Assembly: GCF_013523055.1 (NCBI RefSeq)
Contig: NZ_JAAMQM010000016.1
Location: forward strand, 62,001-126,000
Direction of reading: 5' to 3'
DNA: 64,000 nucleotides
Origin: Pseudomonas capeferrum
Lineage (GTDB): Bacteria > Pseudomonadota > Gammaproteobacteria > Pseudomonadales > Pseudomonadaceae
Below, piece after piece: positions 1 to 8,388 of the stretch (the first letter of the stretch is position 1; each line of letters starts with the position of its first letter). The translations under genes were made by a program, and so were the position numbers. A model generated the notes under the pieces. It did no database searches. It had not been told where the DNA came from and was given only the letters and a program-made list of their open reading frames with translations.

Positions 1-1
1 G

Positions 2-817
2 GAAATGGTCAAGGCCAGTTTCGCCGACCAGGGCTTCCTCAAGGGTACCCGCCTGGTTGCCGTGAATTCGATCAACTGGGCGCGGATCATGGCCCAGATC
101 GTCTACTACTTCCACGCGGCATTGCAGTTGGGCGGCCCGGCCCGGTCCGTGGCCTTCTCGGTGCCGACAGGTAATTTCGGCGACATTTTCGCCGGCTACC
201 TGGCGCGCAACATGGGCTTGCCGATCAGCCAGCTGGTCGTCGCCACCAACCGCAACGACATCCTGCACCGCTTCATGAGCGGCAACCAGTACGTCAAGCA
301 AACCCTGCACGCCACGCTGTCGCCGTCGATGGACATCATGGTCTCTTCCAACTTCGAGCGGCTGCTGTTCGATCTGCATGGCCGCAACGGCGCTGCCATC
401 GCCGGCCTGATGGACAACTTCAGGCAGAACGGTAGTTTCAGCGTCGAAGAGGATCGCTGGACCGAAGCGCGCAAGCTGTTCGATTCCCTGGCCGTCGATG
501 ATGCGCAAACCTGCGAGACCATCGCCGAGGTCTTCGCCAGCACGGGCGAGGTGCTCGACCCGCATACCGCGATCGGTGTGAGAGCGGCTCGCGAATGCCG
601 ACGCAGCCTGGATACGCCGATGGTGGTGCTGGGGACTGCGCATCCGGTCAAGTTCCCGGAGGCCGTCGAGAAGGCCGGTGTCGGCAAGGCCCTGGAACTG
701 CCAGCCCACCTGGCCGACCTGTTCAGCCGGGAAGAGCGTTGCACCGTACTGGCCAATGATCTGAAGACCGTCCAGACGTTCGTCAGCCAACACGGTAATC
801 GGGGCAAGCCGCTCTGA
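2..817 (+). CDS. thrC: Threonine synthase, C-terminal part (5' end outside window)
   Basis: Threonine synthase converts O-phosphohomoserine to threonine with PLP, the last step of threonine synthesis in the cytoplasm. The reading frame is already open at the window edge, so the true start and the PLP-lysine region lie upstream. The visible 271 residues carry the family motif SVPTGNFGDIFAGYLARN (about residues 51-68 of this fragment) and the usual C-terminal segment with HPVKFPEAV. Family members are about 470 residues, so roughly 58 percent is present. In pseudomonads hom normally precedes thrC, which I cannot check here. A strong terminator follows 20 bases after the stop, which marks the operon end. 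Confidence 0.95.
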   Translation, partial: EMVKASFADQGFLKGTRLVAVNSINWARIMAQIVYYFHAALQLGGPARSVAFSVPTGNFGDIFAGYLARNMGLPISQLVVATNRNDILHRFMSGNQYVKQTLHATLSPSMDIMVSSNFERLLFDLHGRNGAAIAGLMDNFRQNGSFSVEEDRWTEARKLFDSLAVDDAQTCETIAEVFASTGEVLDPHTAIGVRAARECRRSLDTPMVVLGTAHPVKFPEAVEKAGVGKALELPAHLADLFSREERCTVLANDLKTVQTFVSQHGNRGKPL

Positions 818-837
818 GTGTCAGGTGATCAACAAGA

Positions 838-862
838 AGCCCGTCTCTGACGGGCTTTTTTG
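838..862 (+). terminator. Rho-independent terminator of thrC
   Basis: AGCCCGTC (838-845), loop TCT, GACGGGCT (849-856), then a T run. It lies just after the thrC stop. Confidence 0.9.
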
Positions 863-1022
863 TCTTCGGTGTCCCGAACCCCTCCTTCCGCCCCTCAATC
901 TGTGGAGAGCCTTTCCGAATTATCCATGGGGGCTTCAGCTTTTTCTTACATTGCCCTTGTGTGAGTTTACCTAGAGTGGCCGGCACCTATAAATGGAAGA
1001 TGCCTATCTCCAGGAGATGCCA

Positions 1023-1463
1023 ATGCACCGGCTCAAGGTCCTGATCCACCAGGAACGTCCCGCTCACCAGATATACCTGCACCAGGCCTGCAACGCGCAA
1101 GGCGTGTTCAACGTTCAGGTGACGGAAGACCTGGCCTCTGCCAGGAAGCGGGTCATGAAGGGAACGCCCGCCGACCTGCTGATACTTGACCATGCCATGT
1201 CGACGAGCCATGGCATGGCATTGCTGGACGATATCGTGCAAGGGCAGCGCACGCGCGCGCTATTGTTCGTTGGGCAACCCCGACGCAATGCCCCCAACCT
1301 CGCGCGCGAGGCCCGAGCGCGGACCCTCTGGGTGCTCAGTGAGCTGGCATGGCCGCTGTCGGCGTGGGACCTGCACAAGCAGTTGCGTGCGTTACGCCGG
1401 GGCTGCTGCGTTCCCGCGCAGCCGAGTATTGAAACTGTCATCCGCTACGCGCATGCTCACTGA
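1023..1463 (+). CDS. Degenerate response-regulator receiver-like protein
   Basis: A 146-residue protein with the outline of a stand-alone CheY-like receiver: a hydrophobic first strand (LKVLI), then DLLILDHAM, where Asp56 sits at the phosphoacceptor position. Several catalytic features are missing. The acidic pair after strand 1 is replaced by H-Q-E-R (residues 9-12), and the conserved Lys of the K-P motif is replaced by Trp110 before Pro111. The Thr/Ser after strand 4 is also not evident. I infer a pseudo-receiver that probably cannot switch normally. The start at 1023 is chosen because AGGAG lies six bases upstream; a longer in-frame start at 993 has no such site. No kinase or output gene is adjacent. 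The function is unknown. Confidence 0.6.
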   Translation: MHRLKVLIHQERPAHQIYLHQACNAQGVFNVQVTEDLASARKRVMKGTPADLLILDHAMSTSHGMALLDDIVQGQRTRALLFVGQPRRNAPNLAREARARTLWVLSELAWPLSAWDLHKQLRALRRGCCVPAQPSIETVIRYAHAH

Positions 1464-1540
1464 AAGCGCAGGTGAGCCGAACTTTCCGCTGCGCTTGAAG
1501 GTCAGTTCCCATACGTCCTCAGAACAAGCGAGTAAGCCGG

Positions 1541-1822
1541 ATGGAAAGAATCTGCAGATTGCTCAACAATGCCCTGACCCCGTATCAAGCCCGGCTGAGT
1601 GAGGCGGATGCCGCCGCCAACCGATCGCTGACCCTGTTCGACAACCAGGGACGCACTGTCCTGCAACGTTCGGTAACCGCCGCGCAGCTGCAGGATCAGC
1701 GTCTGCTGGTCGATCTGGTGGATGGCCTGCACCGTGACCTGCAAATCGCCGAAGGGCGCCTGCAACCTTGTGTGATCGCTGCTTTGCAACATCAACGGCA
1801 AGCCCAGGGAACCTTTGCCTGA
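1541..1822 (+). CDS. Small conserved Pseudomonas protein, DUF3509-like
   Basis: A 93-residue soluble protein without signal peptide or membrane segment. Length and pattern (N-terminal helix, a strand of the type LTLFDNQGRTVLQRSV, then LQDQRLLVDLVDGLHRDL) resemble the Pseudomonas-restricted DUF3509 family, whose function is not known; the assignment is from memory. The ATG at 1541 has only a weak ribosome site. A Rho-independent terminator follows about 90 bases after the stop, so the gene is probably transcribed alone. Confidence 0.55.
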   Translation: MERICRLLNNALTPYQARLSEADAAANRSLTLFDNQGRTVLQRSVTAAQLQDQRLLVDLVDGLHRDLQIAEGRLQPCVIAALQHQRQAQGTFA

Positions 1823-1909
1823 ATGATCCGTCAGACACTTTAGATCAGTCATGGGGCGCTTTGCTCCGGTGTCGCCAAGGCTCTTCTGGAAGTCCATCTG
1901 GATTTTCGA

Positions 1910-2863
1910 TTAACCCCGGTCGTCCTCCCCAGCGGCCGGGGTTTCTTTTTGCCTGTCCGGCACAGTGATGGACGGTTCTTCAGCCTTTTCCTCGATCAGG
2001 TAGGCCGCTCGTTCCAGATAGTGCGCACGTTGCTTCGGGGGCAGCCAGCGCGCATACCGTTCACGCAGACCTGCGCGACGGAGCGAAGGCAGCACTCGAT
2101 CGATATGCTCGAGGGCCTCGCGTCCCAGCGCGGTGTCGGAACAGCCGACATGCATGAACTGGTACGGGGCCACGCCGCTGACCGGATAGAACATATAGGT
2201 ATCCAGCGAGCCTCCTTGCCGCTGGATCAGATAACCTATTTCTGGCCAGTAGCCCAGTACCAGCTGCACACGCCCCAGCGCCTGCATCTGCAGCAAGCTT
2301 GCCGTAGCGTCGTTACCATAATGCCGGCTGACCGAGTCTTCCGGCAGGCCGCGCAAGATGTGATCGACCTGGGCGCTGTAGCTGCGTCGAGCCACGATGC
2401 CGAGCTTCAGATGGATTTCGGTCATCAACCTGCTCAAATCGACCTGCGAGCCTCGCAGAAAAGGTTCTACCAGAAGTCTGTCTTGCCGACGCAGCACCAA
2501 ACCGCTGCTCACGACTTTCAGGAAGGGCTTGGAGAAGTGAATATAGCGAGCCCGTTCAGGCGTCCAGAGCAATGCCGGATCGCAAGCGAAGGTCTTGTCC
2601 TGAAGCATCTGCAAGCCCCGTGCGCGGTTCACTCTGATGACACTGTGGTCATACTCGGGCAGCCGCTCGATCAGCCTCGGCAGCAGATGATCGACCACGC
2701 CCTGACCGCTCTGCGGGCCTTCGAATATGGTAAAGGGCGGCAGGTCCTGCACCAGCCAGAGCAGGCGTTCCCTGGCCTGCGATGAAGCCACCTGCAAGGC
2801 CAAGGGCAATGACAGGAGCAAGGCCAGGACAATACGGCCCGGGCGTGGCAAGAAGGTGCGCAT
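1910..2863 (-). CDS. Periplasmic solute-binding-like protein (TIGR02285 family)
   Basis: A 317-residue protein with an N-terminal signal peptide (hydrophobic core LALLLSLPLALQV, likely cleavage near residue 30). The rest resembles the extracellular solute-binding family 3 fold, close to the conserved hypothetical family TIGR02285. There is no lipobox and no ABC transporter permease or ATPase next to it, so a transport role cannot be assumed; a periplasmic sensor or scavenging role is equally possible. The start lies 18 bases after the stop of the CoA-transferase gene, so the two are probably co-transcribed. The C-terminal tail, rich in acidic residues and lysine, overlaps a terminator for the opposite strand. 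Confidence 0.7.
   Translation of the reverse strand: MRTFLPRPGRIVLALLLSLPLALQVASSQARERLLWLVQDLPPFTIFEGPQSGQGVVDHLLPRLIERLPEYDHSVIRVNRARGLQMLQDKTFACDPALLWTPERARYIHFSKPFLKVVSSGLVLRRQDRLLVEPFLRGSQVDLSRLMTEIHLKLGIVARRSYSAQVDHILRGLPEDSVSRHYGNDATASLLQMQALGRVQLVLGYWPEIGYLIQRQGGSLDTYMFYPVSGVAPYQFMHVGCSDTALGREALEHIDRVLPSLRRAGLRERYARWLPPKQRAHYLERAAYLIEEKAEEPSITVPDRQKETPAAGEDDRG
1912..1950 (+). terminator. Terminator after the DUF3509-like gene
   Basis: AACCCCGG (1912-1919) pairs with CCGGGGTT (1936-1943) across a 16-base loop and is followed by TCTTTTT. The hairpin overlaps the last codons of the converging minus-strand gene, so the coding end doubles as terminator DNA. Confidence 0.75.
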
Positions 2864-2881
2864 GGCAGCTCGAGCGCGCGT

Positions 2882-4081
2882 TCAGACCGCGCCCGACTGG
2901 CGCAGGCGGGCAATGGCGGTCGCGTCGAAGCCCAGGCCGGCCAGCACATGCTCCGTGTGTTCGCCCAGCGCCGGGCCGACCCACTCGCTGGAACCGGGCG
3001 TTTCCGACAGCTTGGGCACGATGCCCGGCATCTTGAAGGCCTTGCCGTCCGGCAGGTGCCCTTGCAGGAACATCTCCCGGGCGAGGAATTGCGGATCGCG
3101 GAACATGTCCTCGGCCGAATAGATCCGGCTGGCCGGGACTTGGGCATCGGTCAACGTTTGCATCAACTCGTCCAGCGGCACGCTATTGGCCCAGCGGTCG
3201 ATCACGCCGTAGAGTTCGTCACGACGCAGGTCCCGCCCATCGTTGCTGGCCAGCGATGGGTCATCGGCCAGGTCGTTGCGGCCAATGGCCTGCATGAAGC
3301 GCTTGAAGATTGCATCGCCGTTGGCACCGATCTGCACATGCTTGCCTTCGGCACTGGTATGAATGGAGGAGGGCGTGATACCGGGCATGATGTTGCCGGT
3401 GCGTTCGCGGATGAAACCGAACACGTCGAACTCCGGCACCATGCTTTCCATCATCGCGAATATCGCCTCGTAGAGCGCCACGTCCACTACCTGGCCCTGG
3501 CCGCCGTTCACCTCGCGGTGGCGCAAGGCCATCAACGCGCCGATGACGCCCCAGAGCGCAGCGATCGAATCGCCGATGGAAATACCAGTGCGCACCGGCG
3601 GTCGATCCTCGAACCCGGTGATATAGCGCAGCCCGCCCATGGACTCGCCGACCGCGCCAAAACCTGGCTGATCCTTCATCGGCCCGGTCTGGCCGAAACC
3701 CGACAACCGCACCATGACCAGCCGTGGGTTGAGCTCATGCAGCACCTCCCACCCCAGGCCGAGTTTTTCCAGCACGCCAGGGCGGAAGTTCTCGATCAGG
3801 ATATCGGCCTCGGCCAGTAGCCGCTTCAGCACATCGAGGCCATCGGGATGCTTGAGGTTGAGCGTCAGCGACTGCTTGTTGCGCGCCTGGACGAACCACC
3901 ACAGCGACGTACCCTCGTAGAGCTTGCGCCACTTGCGCAACGGATCTCCGCCATCGGGCGACTCGATCTTGACCACATCGGCGCCGAATTCGGCGCAGAT
4001 ACGTGATGCGAAGGGGCCCGCGATCAAGGTGCCAAGCTCGATCACTTTGAGGCCGGCGAGGGGTTTGCTGGGCGTAGTCAT
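2882..4081 (-). CDS. CaiB/BaiF (class III) CoA-transferase
   Basis: A 399-residue family III CoA-transferase, the usual length, which moves CoA between carboxylic acids through an aspartyl-CoA intermediate. The N-terminal Rossmann half shows KVIELGTLIAGPFA and GADVVKIE; the expected catalytic Asp is Asp171 in GISIGDSIA. The substrate is not evident from sequence; related enzymes act on oxalate, succinate, carnitine or glutarate. A start farther upstream at 4156 is possible, but the Met at 4081 aligns with the normal N-terminus (KPLAGLKVIELG). The gene leads a two-gene minus-strand unit with the TIGR02285 protein and diverges from yaeQ. Confidence 0.9.
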   Translation of the reverse strand: MTTPSKPLAGLKVIELGTLIAGPFASRICAEFGADVVKIESPDGGDPLRKWRKLYEGTSLWWFVQARNKQSLTLNLKHPDGLDVLKRLLAEADILIENFRPGVLEKLGLGWEVLHELNPRLVMVRLSGFGQTGPMKDQPGFGAVGESMGGLRYITGFEDRPPVRTGISIGDSIAALWGVIGALMALRHREVNGGQGQVVDVALYEAIFAMMESMVPEFDVFGFIRERTGNIMPGITPSSIHTSAEGKHVQIGANGDAIFKRFMQAIGRNDLADDPSLASNDGRDLRRDELYGVIDRWANSVPLDELMQTLTDAQVPASRIYSAEDMFRDPQFLAREMFLQGHLPDGKAFKMPGIVPKLSETPGSSEWVGPALGEHTEHVLAGLGFDATAIARLRQSGAV

Positions 4082-4212
4082 GGGGCATCCGTGGCAACAG
4101 GGCGTGGCCCGTGGTTTTACCACAGGTCCAGGATCGCAGAAACTGTCGCAGGGCAACGAAGGACAGGATCGGTTAGACTGTGCGACTTTCCTCCCGCAAG
4201 AAGCCCCTCCCC

Positions 4213-4755
4213 ATGGCCCAGCCGTCCACCACGTACAAGTTCGAACTGAATCTGACCGATCTCGATCGCGGCGTGTACGAAAGCATCAAGCAGACCATCG
4301 CCCGCCACCCTTCGGAAACCGAGGAGCGCATGGCCGTTCGCCTGCTGGCCTACGCCCTTTGGTACAACGAGCAACTGTCCTTCGGGCGTGGTCTTTCGGA
4401 TGTCGACGAAGCGGCCTTGTGGGAAAAAAGCCTGGACGGCCGCGTCCTGCACTGGATCGAGGTCGGCCAACCGGATGCCGAGCGCCTGACCTGGTGCTCG
4501 CGTCGTACCGATCGCACCAGCCTGCTGGCCTATGGCAGCCTGCGGGTCTGGCAGACCAAGGTCGTCGATGCGGTCAAAGGCCTGAAGAACGTCAATATCG
4601 CAGCCGTCCCCCAGGACGTGCTGGAAACCCTGGCCACCGACATGCCTCGGTCGATCAAGTGGGATGTGATGATCAGCGAAGGCACGGTGTTCGTCACCGA
4701 CGACCGTGGTCAGCATGAACTGCAGCTCGAATGGCTGCTTGGCGACCGCGGTTGA
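4213..4755 (+). CDS. YaeQ family protein
   Basis: A 180-residue protein matching YaeQ in length and sequence. Visible features are the N-terminal TYKFELNLTDLDRGVYES, the HPSETEERMAVRLLAYALW helix and the C-terminal LQLEWLLG. The family has a PD-(D/E)XK-like nuclease fold, but no enzymatic activity is firmly established as far as I know. The start at 4213 fits the family N-terminus; an upstream in-frame start at 4180 would add 11 basic residues. recJ starts 26 bases after the stop, so co-transcription with this nuclease is likely. Confidence 0.85.
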   Translation: MAQPSTTYKFELNLTDLDRGVYESIKQTIARHPSETEERMAVRLLAYALWYNEQLSFGRGLSDVDEAALWEKSLDGRVLHWIEVGQPDAERLTWCSRRTDRTSLLAYGSLRVWQTKVVDAVKGLKNVNIAAVPQDVLETLATDMPRSIKWDVMISEGTVFVTDDRGQHELQLEWLLGDRG

Positions 4756-4781
4756 ACCCACTCTCGGATTGACGAAGACCT

Positions 4782-6491
4782 ATGCACATCGAACCGCGTC
4801 CCTTGCCGGCGACCCTGCCGTTTCTCGGCAACCTGCCTCCGCTGCTGACCCGCCTGTATGCTGCTCGCGGCGTGCAGTGCGAGACGGAACTGGACAAGAG
4901 CCTCGCACGGCTGCTGCCGTTCCAGCAGCTCAAAGGCATCGAGACGGCGGTCGACTTGCTCGTCGAGGCGATCGACCAGCGCCAGCGCATCCTCATCGTC
5001 GGCGATTTCGACGCCGACGGCGCGACGGCCAGTACCGTGGGTGTCCTTGGTCTGCGTCTGCTGGGCGCTGCCCATGTCGACTACCTGGTGCCCAATCGTT
5101 TCGAGTACGGCTACGGCCTGACGCCCGAAATCGTCCAGGTCGCGCTGGGGCGTCAGCCGCAGTTGCTGATGACCGTGGATAACGGCATCTCCAGCGTCGA
5201 GGGTGTCGCGGCTGCAAAGGCCGCCGGCCTCAAGGTCCTGGTGACTGATCACCACCTGCCCGGCGAGCAACTGCCGGATGCCGATGCCATCGTCAATCCG
5301 AATCAGCCAGGCTGCGACTTCCCGAGCAAATCGCTCGCCGGTGTGGGCGTCATCTTCTATGTGCTCATGGCGCTGCGGGCGCGGCTGCGTGAGCTGGGGC
5401 GCTATCAGACGCAGGCGCAACCGAACATCGGTGAGCTGCTCGATCTGGTTGCCCTGGGCAGCGTCGCCGACGTGGTCCCGCTCGATGCCAACAATCGCAT
5501 TCTGGTACACCAGGGGTTGGAAAGGATTCGTGCCGGTCGTGCGCGGGCCGGTCTCAAGGCCATCCTCGAAGTCGCCCGCCGCGATCCTGGTCGCATCACC
5601 TCCACCGACCTGGGCTTCATCATCGGGCCGCGCCTGAACGCCGCCGGCCGTCTCGACGACATGAGCCTGGGCATCGAATGCCTGCTCTGCGAAGACCCGG
5701 AAATGGCACGCGAGATGGCAGTGCAACTGGATGAACTGAACCAGGACCGCAAATCCATCGAGCAAGGCATGCAGCGCGAAGCCTTGGCCCAGCTCAAGGA
5801 CTTGCCGCTCGACGCCATGCCGTTCGGCCTGTGCCTGTTCGATGCGCAATGGCACCAGGGCGTGATCGGGATCCTCGCTTCGCGACTCAAGGAGCGTTAC
5901 CACCGCCCGACCATCGCCTTTGCCGATGCCGGGGAGGGCATGCTCAAGGGCTCCGCGCGCTCCGTGCCAGGCTTCCATATCCGCGATGCCCTCGATGCCG
6001 TGGCGGCACGGCACCCGCAGTTGATCAGCAAGTTTGGCGGGCATGCCATGGCGGCGGGCCTGTCGCTGCCGGCAGGCAACTTCCCGGCTTTTGCCGAAGC
6101 GTTCGACGAACAGGTACGTCGCCAACTGCGCGAGGAAGACCTGACGGGCCGCCTGCTGTCCGACGGCAGCCTGGCGGTGGAGGAGTTTCACCTGGAGCTG
6201 GCCCGCGCCCTGCGCCATGCCGGACCCTGGGGGCAGCACTTTCCGGAGCCGTTGTTCCATGGTGTATTCCAACTGGTCGAGCAGCGGGTGGTGGGCGAGC
6301 GGCACTTGAAGGTCGTGCTCAAGAGCGAATGTGGCTCGGTCAGACTAGATGGCATCGCGTTCGGCATCGACCGCGAGCAGTGGCCCAACCCGACGGTGCG
6401 CTGGGTCGAGCTGGCCTACAAGCTCGACGTCAACGAATTCCGCGGGCAGGAAAGCGTGCAATTGCTGATTGCCCATATCGAGGCGCGCTGA
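4782..6491 (+). CDS. recJ: Single-stranded-DNA-specific exonuclease RecJ
   Basis: A 569-residue 5'-3' single-strand DNA exonuclease of recombination and mismatch repair. DHH-family metal-binding motifs are intact: DFDADG (75-80), TVDNGI (131-136) and VTDHHLPG (154-161). A DHHA1 segment with SKFGGHAMAAGLSL (about 411-424) and a C-terminal OB-like domain follow. Length agrees with proteobacterial RecJ. It follows yaeQ closely; in other pseudomonads recJ also lies near prfB and lysS, which here are 11 kb downstream. Confidence 0.97.
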   Translation: MHIEPRPLPATLPFLGNLPPLLTRLYAARGVQCETELDKSLARLLPFQQLKGIETAVDLLVEAIDQRQRILIVGDFDADGATASTVGVLGLRLLGAAHVDYLVPNRFEYGYGLTPEIVQVALGRQPQLLMTVDNGISSVEGVAAAKAAGLKVLVTDHHLPGEQLPDADAIVNPNQPGCDFPSKSLAGVGVIFYVLMALRARLRELGRYQTQAQPNIGELLDLVALGSVADVVPLDANNRILVHQGLERIRAGRARAGLKAILEVARRDPGRITSTDLGFIIGPRLNAAGRLDDMSLGIECLLCEDPEMAREMAVQLDELNQDRKSIEQGMQREALAQLKDLPLDAMPFGLCLFDAQWHQGVIGILASRLKERYHRPTIAFADAGEGMLKGSARSVPGFHIRDALDAVAARHPQLISKFGGHAMAAGLSLPAGNFPAFAEAFDEQVRRQLREEDLTGRLLSDGSLAVEEFHLELARALRHAGPWGQHFPEPLFHGVFQLVEQRVVGERHLKVVLKSECGSVRLDGIAFGIDREQWPNPTVRWVELAYKLDVNEFRGQESVQLLIAHIEAR

Positions 6492-6598
6492 ACCGGGGGC
6501 GGACAAAACTGGTCTAGGCTCAAGTGAAGCGGTACCGGACCGACAGGATTCAAGAGTGTCCGGGCCGAAAAAACCATTGGAGTCCCGAGAGGTCCCTC

Positions 6599-7705
6599 AT
6601 GAGCCTGCTGCTTGAGCCGTACACCCTGCGTCAGCTGAGCCTGCCCAACCGCATCGCCGTCTCGCCGATGTGCCAGTATTCCAGTACCGAGGGGCTGGCC
6701 AACGACTGGCACCTGGTACACCTGGGCAGCCGCGCCATTGGCGGCGCCGGGCTGATATTCACCGAAGCCACCGCCGTGACCGCCGATGGTCGTATCACCG
6801 CCCAGGACCTGGGCTTGTGGAACGATGAGCAGATCGCACCCCTGCAGCGCATCACTCGCTTCATCGCTGCCCAAGGCGCCGTGCCTGCCATCCAGCTGGC
6901 CCACGCCGGGCGCAAGGCCAGTACCCACCGTCCCTGGTTGGGCAAGCACGGCAGCGTAGGCATCGAAGAGGGTGGTTGGCAGCCGGTCGGCCCTTCGAGG
7001 ATCGCCTTCGATCCTGAACACACCGCGCCCCGTGAACTGTCCGAAAGCGAGATCGAAGAGATCATCCAGGCTTTCGTTACTTCCGCCCGGCGCGCATTGA
7101 AAGCCGGTTTCAAGGTGGTCGAGGTGCATGCCGCCCACGGTTACCTGCTGCACCAGTTTCTATCGCCCTTGAGCAACCAGCGTCGTGACAGCTATGGCAG
7201 CAGCTTCGAGAACCGCATAAGGTTGACCTTGCGGGTCACCGAAGCGGTCCGCGAAGTATGGCCCAGCGAGTTGCCGCTGTTCGTGCGTGTCTCGGCGACC
7301 GATTGGGTCGAGGACGGCTGGAACCCGGACGAGACCGTCGAGTTGGCGAAGCGACTCAAGGCACTGGGCGCGGACTTGATCGACGTATCTTCCGGTGGTA
7401 CTTCGGTGCATGCCGAAATCCCTACCGGCCCTGGCTACCAGACGCGTTTCGCCGAACGCGTGCGCAAGGACGCAGATATCGCGACCGGTACCGTGGGCAT
7501 GATCACGGAGCCGGCGCAGGCCGAGCACATCCTGCGCACGGGACAGGCCGACCTCATCTTCCTGGCCCGTGAGCTGCTGCGCGACCCGTACTGGCCCCTG
7601 CACGCCGATGATGACCTGGGTGGCCACAAGGCGACCTGGCCTGCCCAGTACCAGCGCGCGACCAGCCGAGCCAACCCCATCCATGAGTCCGATCTCAGGG
7701 ATTGA
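6599..7705 (+). CDS. NADH:flavin oxidoreductase, old yellow enzyme family (XenA/YqjM type)
   Basis: A 368-residue FMN enzyme that reduces activated alkenes with NAD(P)H. Motifs include PMCQYSS near residue 26 (the Cys near FMN typical of the YqjM/XenA class), IQLAHAGRKAS and the substrate/FMN region EVHAAHGYLLHQFLSPLSN. The start at 6599 is preceded by GAGAGG and gives the family N-terminus LLLEPYTLRQLSLPNRI. It resembles P. putida XenA, but I cannot tell whether it is that ortholog or a paralog, so no symbol is given. A repeat cluster begins immediately downstream. Confidence 0.88.
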   Translation: MSLLLEPYTLRQLSLPNRIAVSPMCQYSSTEGLANDWHLVHLGSRAIGGAGLIFTEATAVTADGRITAQDLGLWNDEQIAPLQRITRFIAAQGAVPAIQLAHAGRKASTHRPWLGKHGSVGIEEGGWQPVGPSRIAFDPEHTAPRELSESEIEEIIQAFVTSARRALKAGFKVVEVHAAHGYLLHQFLSPLSNQRRDSYGSSFENRIRLTLRVTEAVREVWPSELPLFVRVSATDWVEDGWNPDETVELAKRLKALGADLIDVSSGGTSVHAEIPTGPGYQTRFAERVRKDADIATGTVGMITEPAQAEHILRTGQADLIFLARELLRDPYWPLHADDDLGGHKATWPAQYQRATSRANPIHESDLRD

Positions 7706-7742
7706 TGGGTATATAGCTGCTGTATGTCATGGCATCTTTGGT

Positions 7743-7934
7743 GCCCTTGAGACCGAGCGCCGCCCGCCATGACCTTTGCAGCGCCCTTGAGACCGAGCGC
7801 CGCCCGCGCGGCGCTTCGCAGAGCCCGCCATGACCTTTGCAGCGCCCTTGAGATTGAGCGCCGCCCGCGCGGCGCTTCGCAGAGCCCGCCATGACCTTTG
7901 CAGCGCCCTTGAGATCGAGCGCCGCCCGCGCGGC
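7743..7934. repeat. Tandem 61-bp units, amplified left arm of a palindromic element
   Basis: GCCCTTGAGA-CGAGCGCC begins at 7743, 7783, 7844 and 7905. The last two intervals are 61 bases; the first is about 40 because it lacks the GCGGCGCTTCGCAGAG segment. Each unit contains a GC-rich REP-like palindrome plus CATGACCTTTGCA. The last unit merges into the inverted-arm element that follows. Confidence 0.85.
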
Positions 7935-8192
7935 GCTTCGCGAGTAAACTCGCTCCCACATTTGTTGCACCGTGCCATGGTCTGATAGACCGAGGTCTTA
8001 GCCTTTGTTTGTATGGCAAGGATAATGAGGTGCCAACAACAGCCTTGATGCAGTCTTCAGCCATGCACCAAGGCTGACAACCCCAATCTCACAGGCCATG
8101 GCACGGTGCAACAAATGTGGGAGCGGCGGTTCGCCGATGCGATTTACCCGCGAAGCGCCGCGCGGGCGGCGCTCGATCTCAAGGGCGCTGAA
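7905..8192. repeat. Palindromic repeat element, copy A (about 290 bp)
   Basis: A unique-looking core of about 110 bases is flanked by long inverted arms that include GCTCCCACATTTGTTGCACC (7949-7968) and its complement near 8107-8126. The core holds a 13-bp stem hairpin, 8040-8052 with 8064-8076. A near-identical element lies at 46401-46702. A second right-arm unit repeats with a 63-base period (8168 and 8231), extending the structure to about 8275. The whole gap 7706-8388 contains no credible gene. Confidence 0.88.
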
Positions 8193-8388
8193 AGTGCCAT
8201 GACAGGCATAGCGCGAAGCGCCGCGCGGGCGGCGCTCGATCTCAAGGGCGCTGAGGATGCCATGACAGGCACTTTGCAAAGCCCCACCCAGGCAGCGCTT
8301 GGCAACATCCGGATGCAATTGCATTAAGCCTCGATTCATCCAACGGACCTAATCTGGGCCTTCTTTCCTACGTGATGAGGTGCCCCAG

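Noticed and set aside
7905..8192. Insertion-sequence remnant
   Set aside because: No transposase fragment is visible in either copy and the inverted arms are far longer than usual IS ends. A non-coding palindromic element fits better.
7695..8339. Several overlapping frames in the 7.7-8.3 kb repeats
   Set aside because: They arise from GC-rich repeated DNA and change frame between units; none has a ribosome site or family resemblance.
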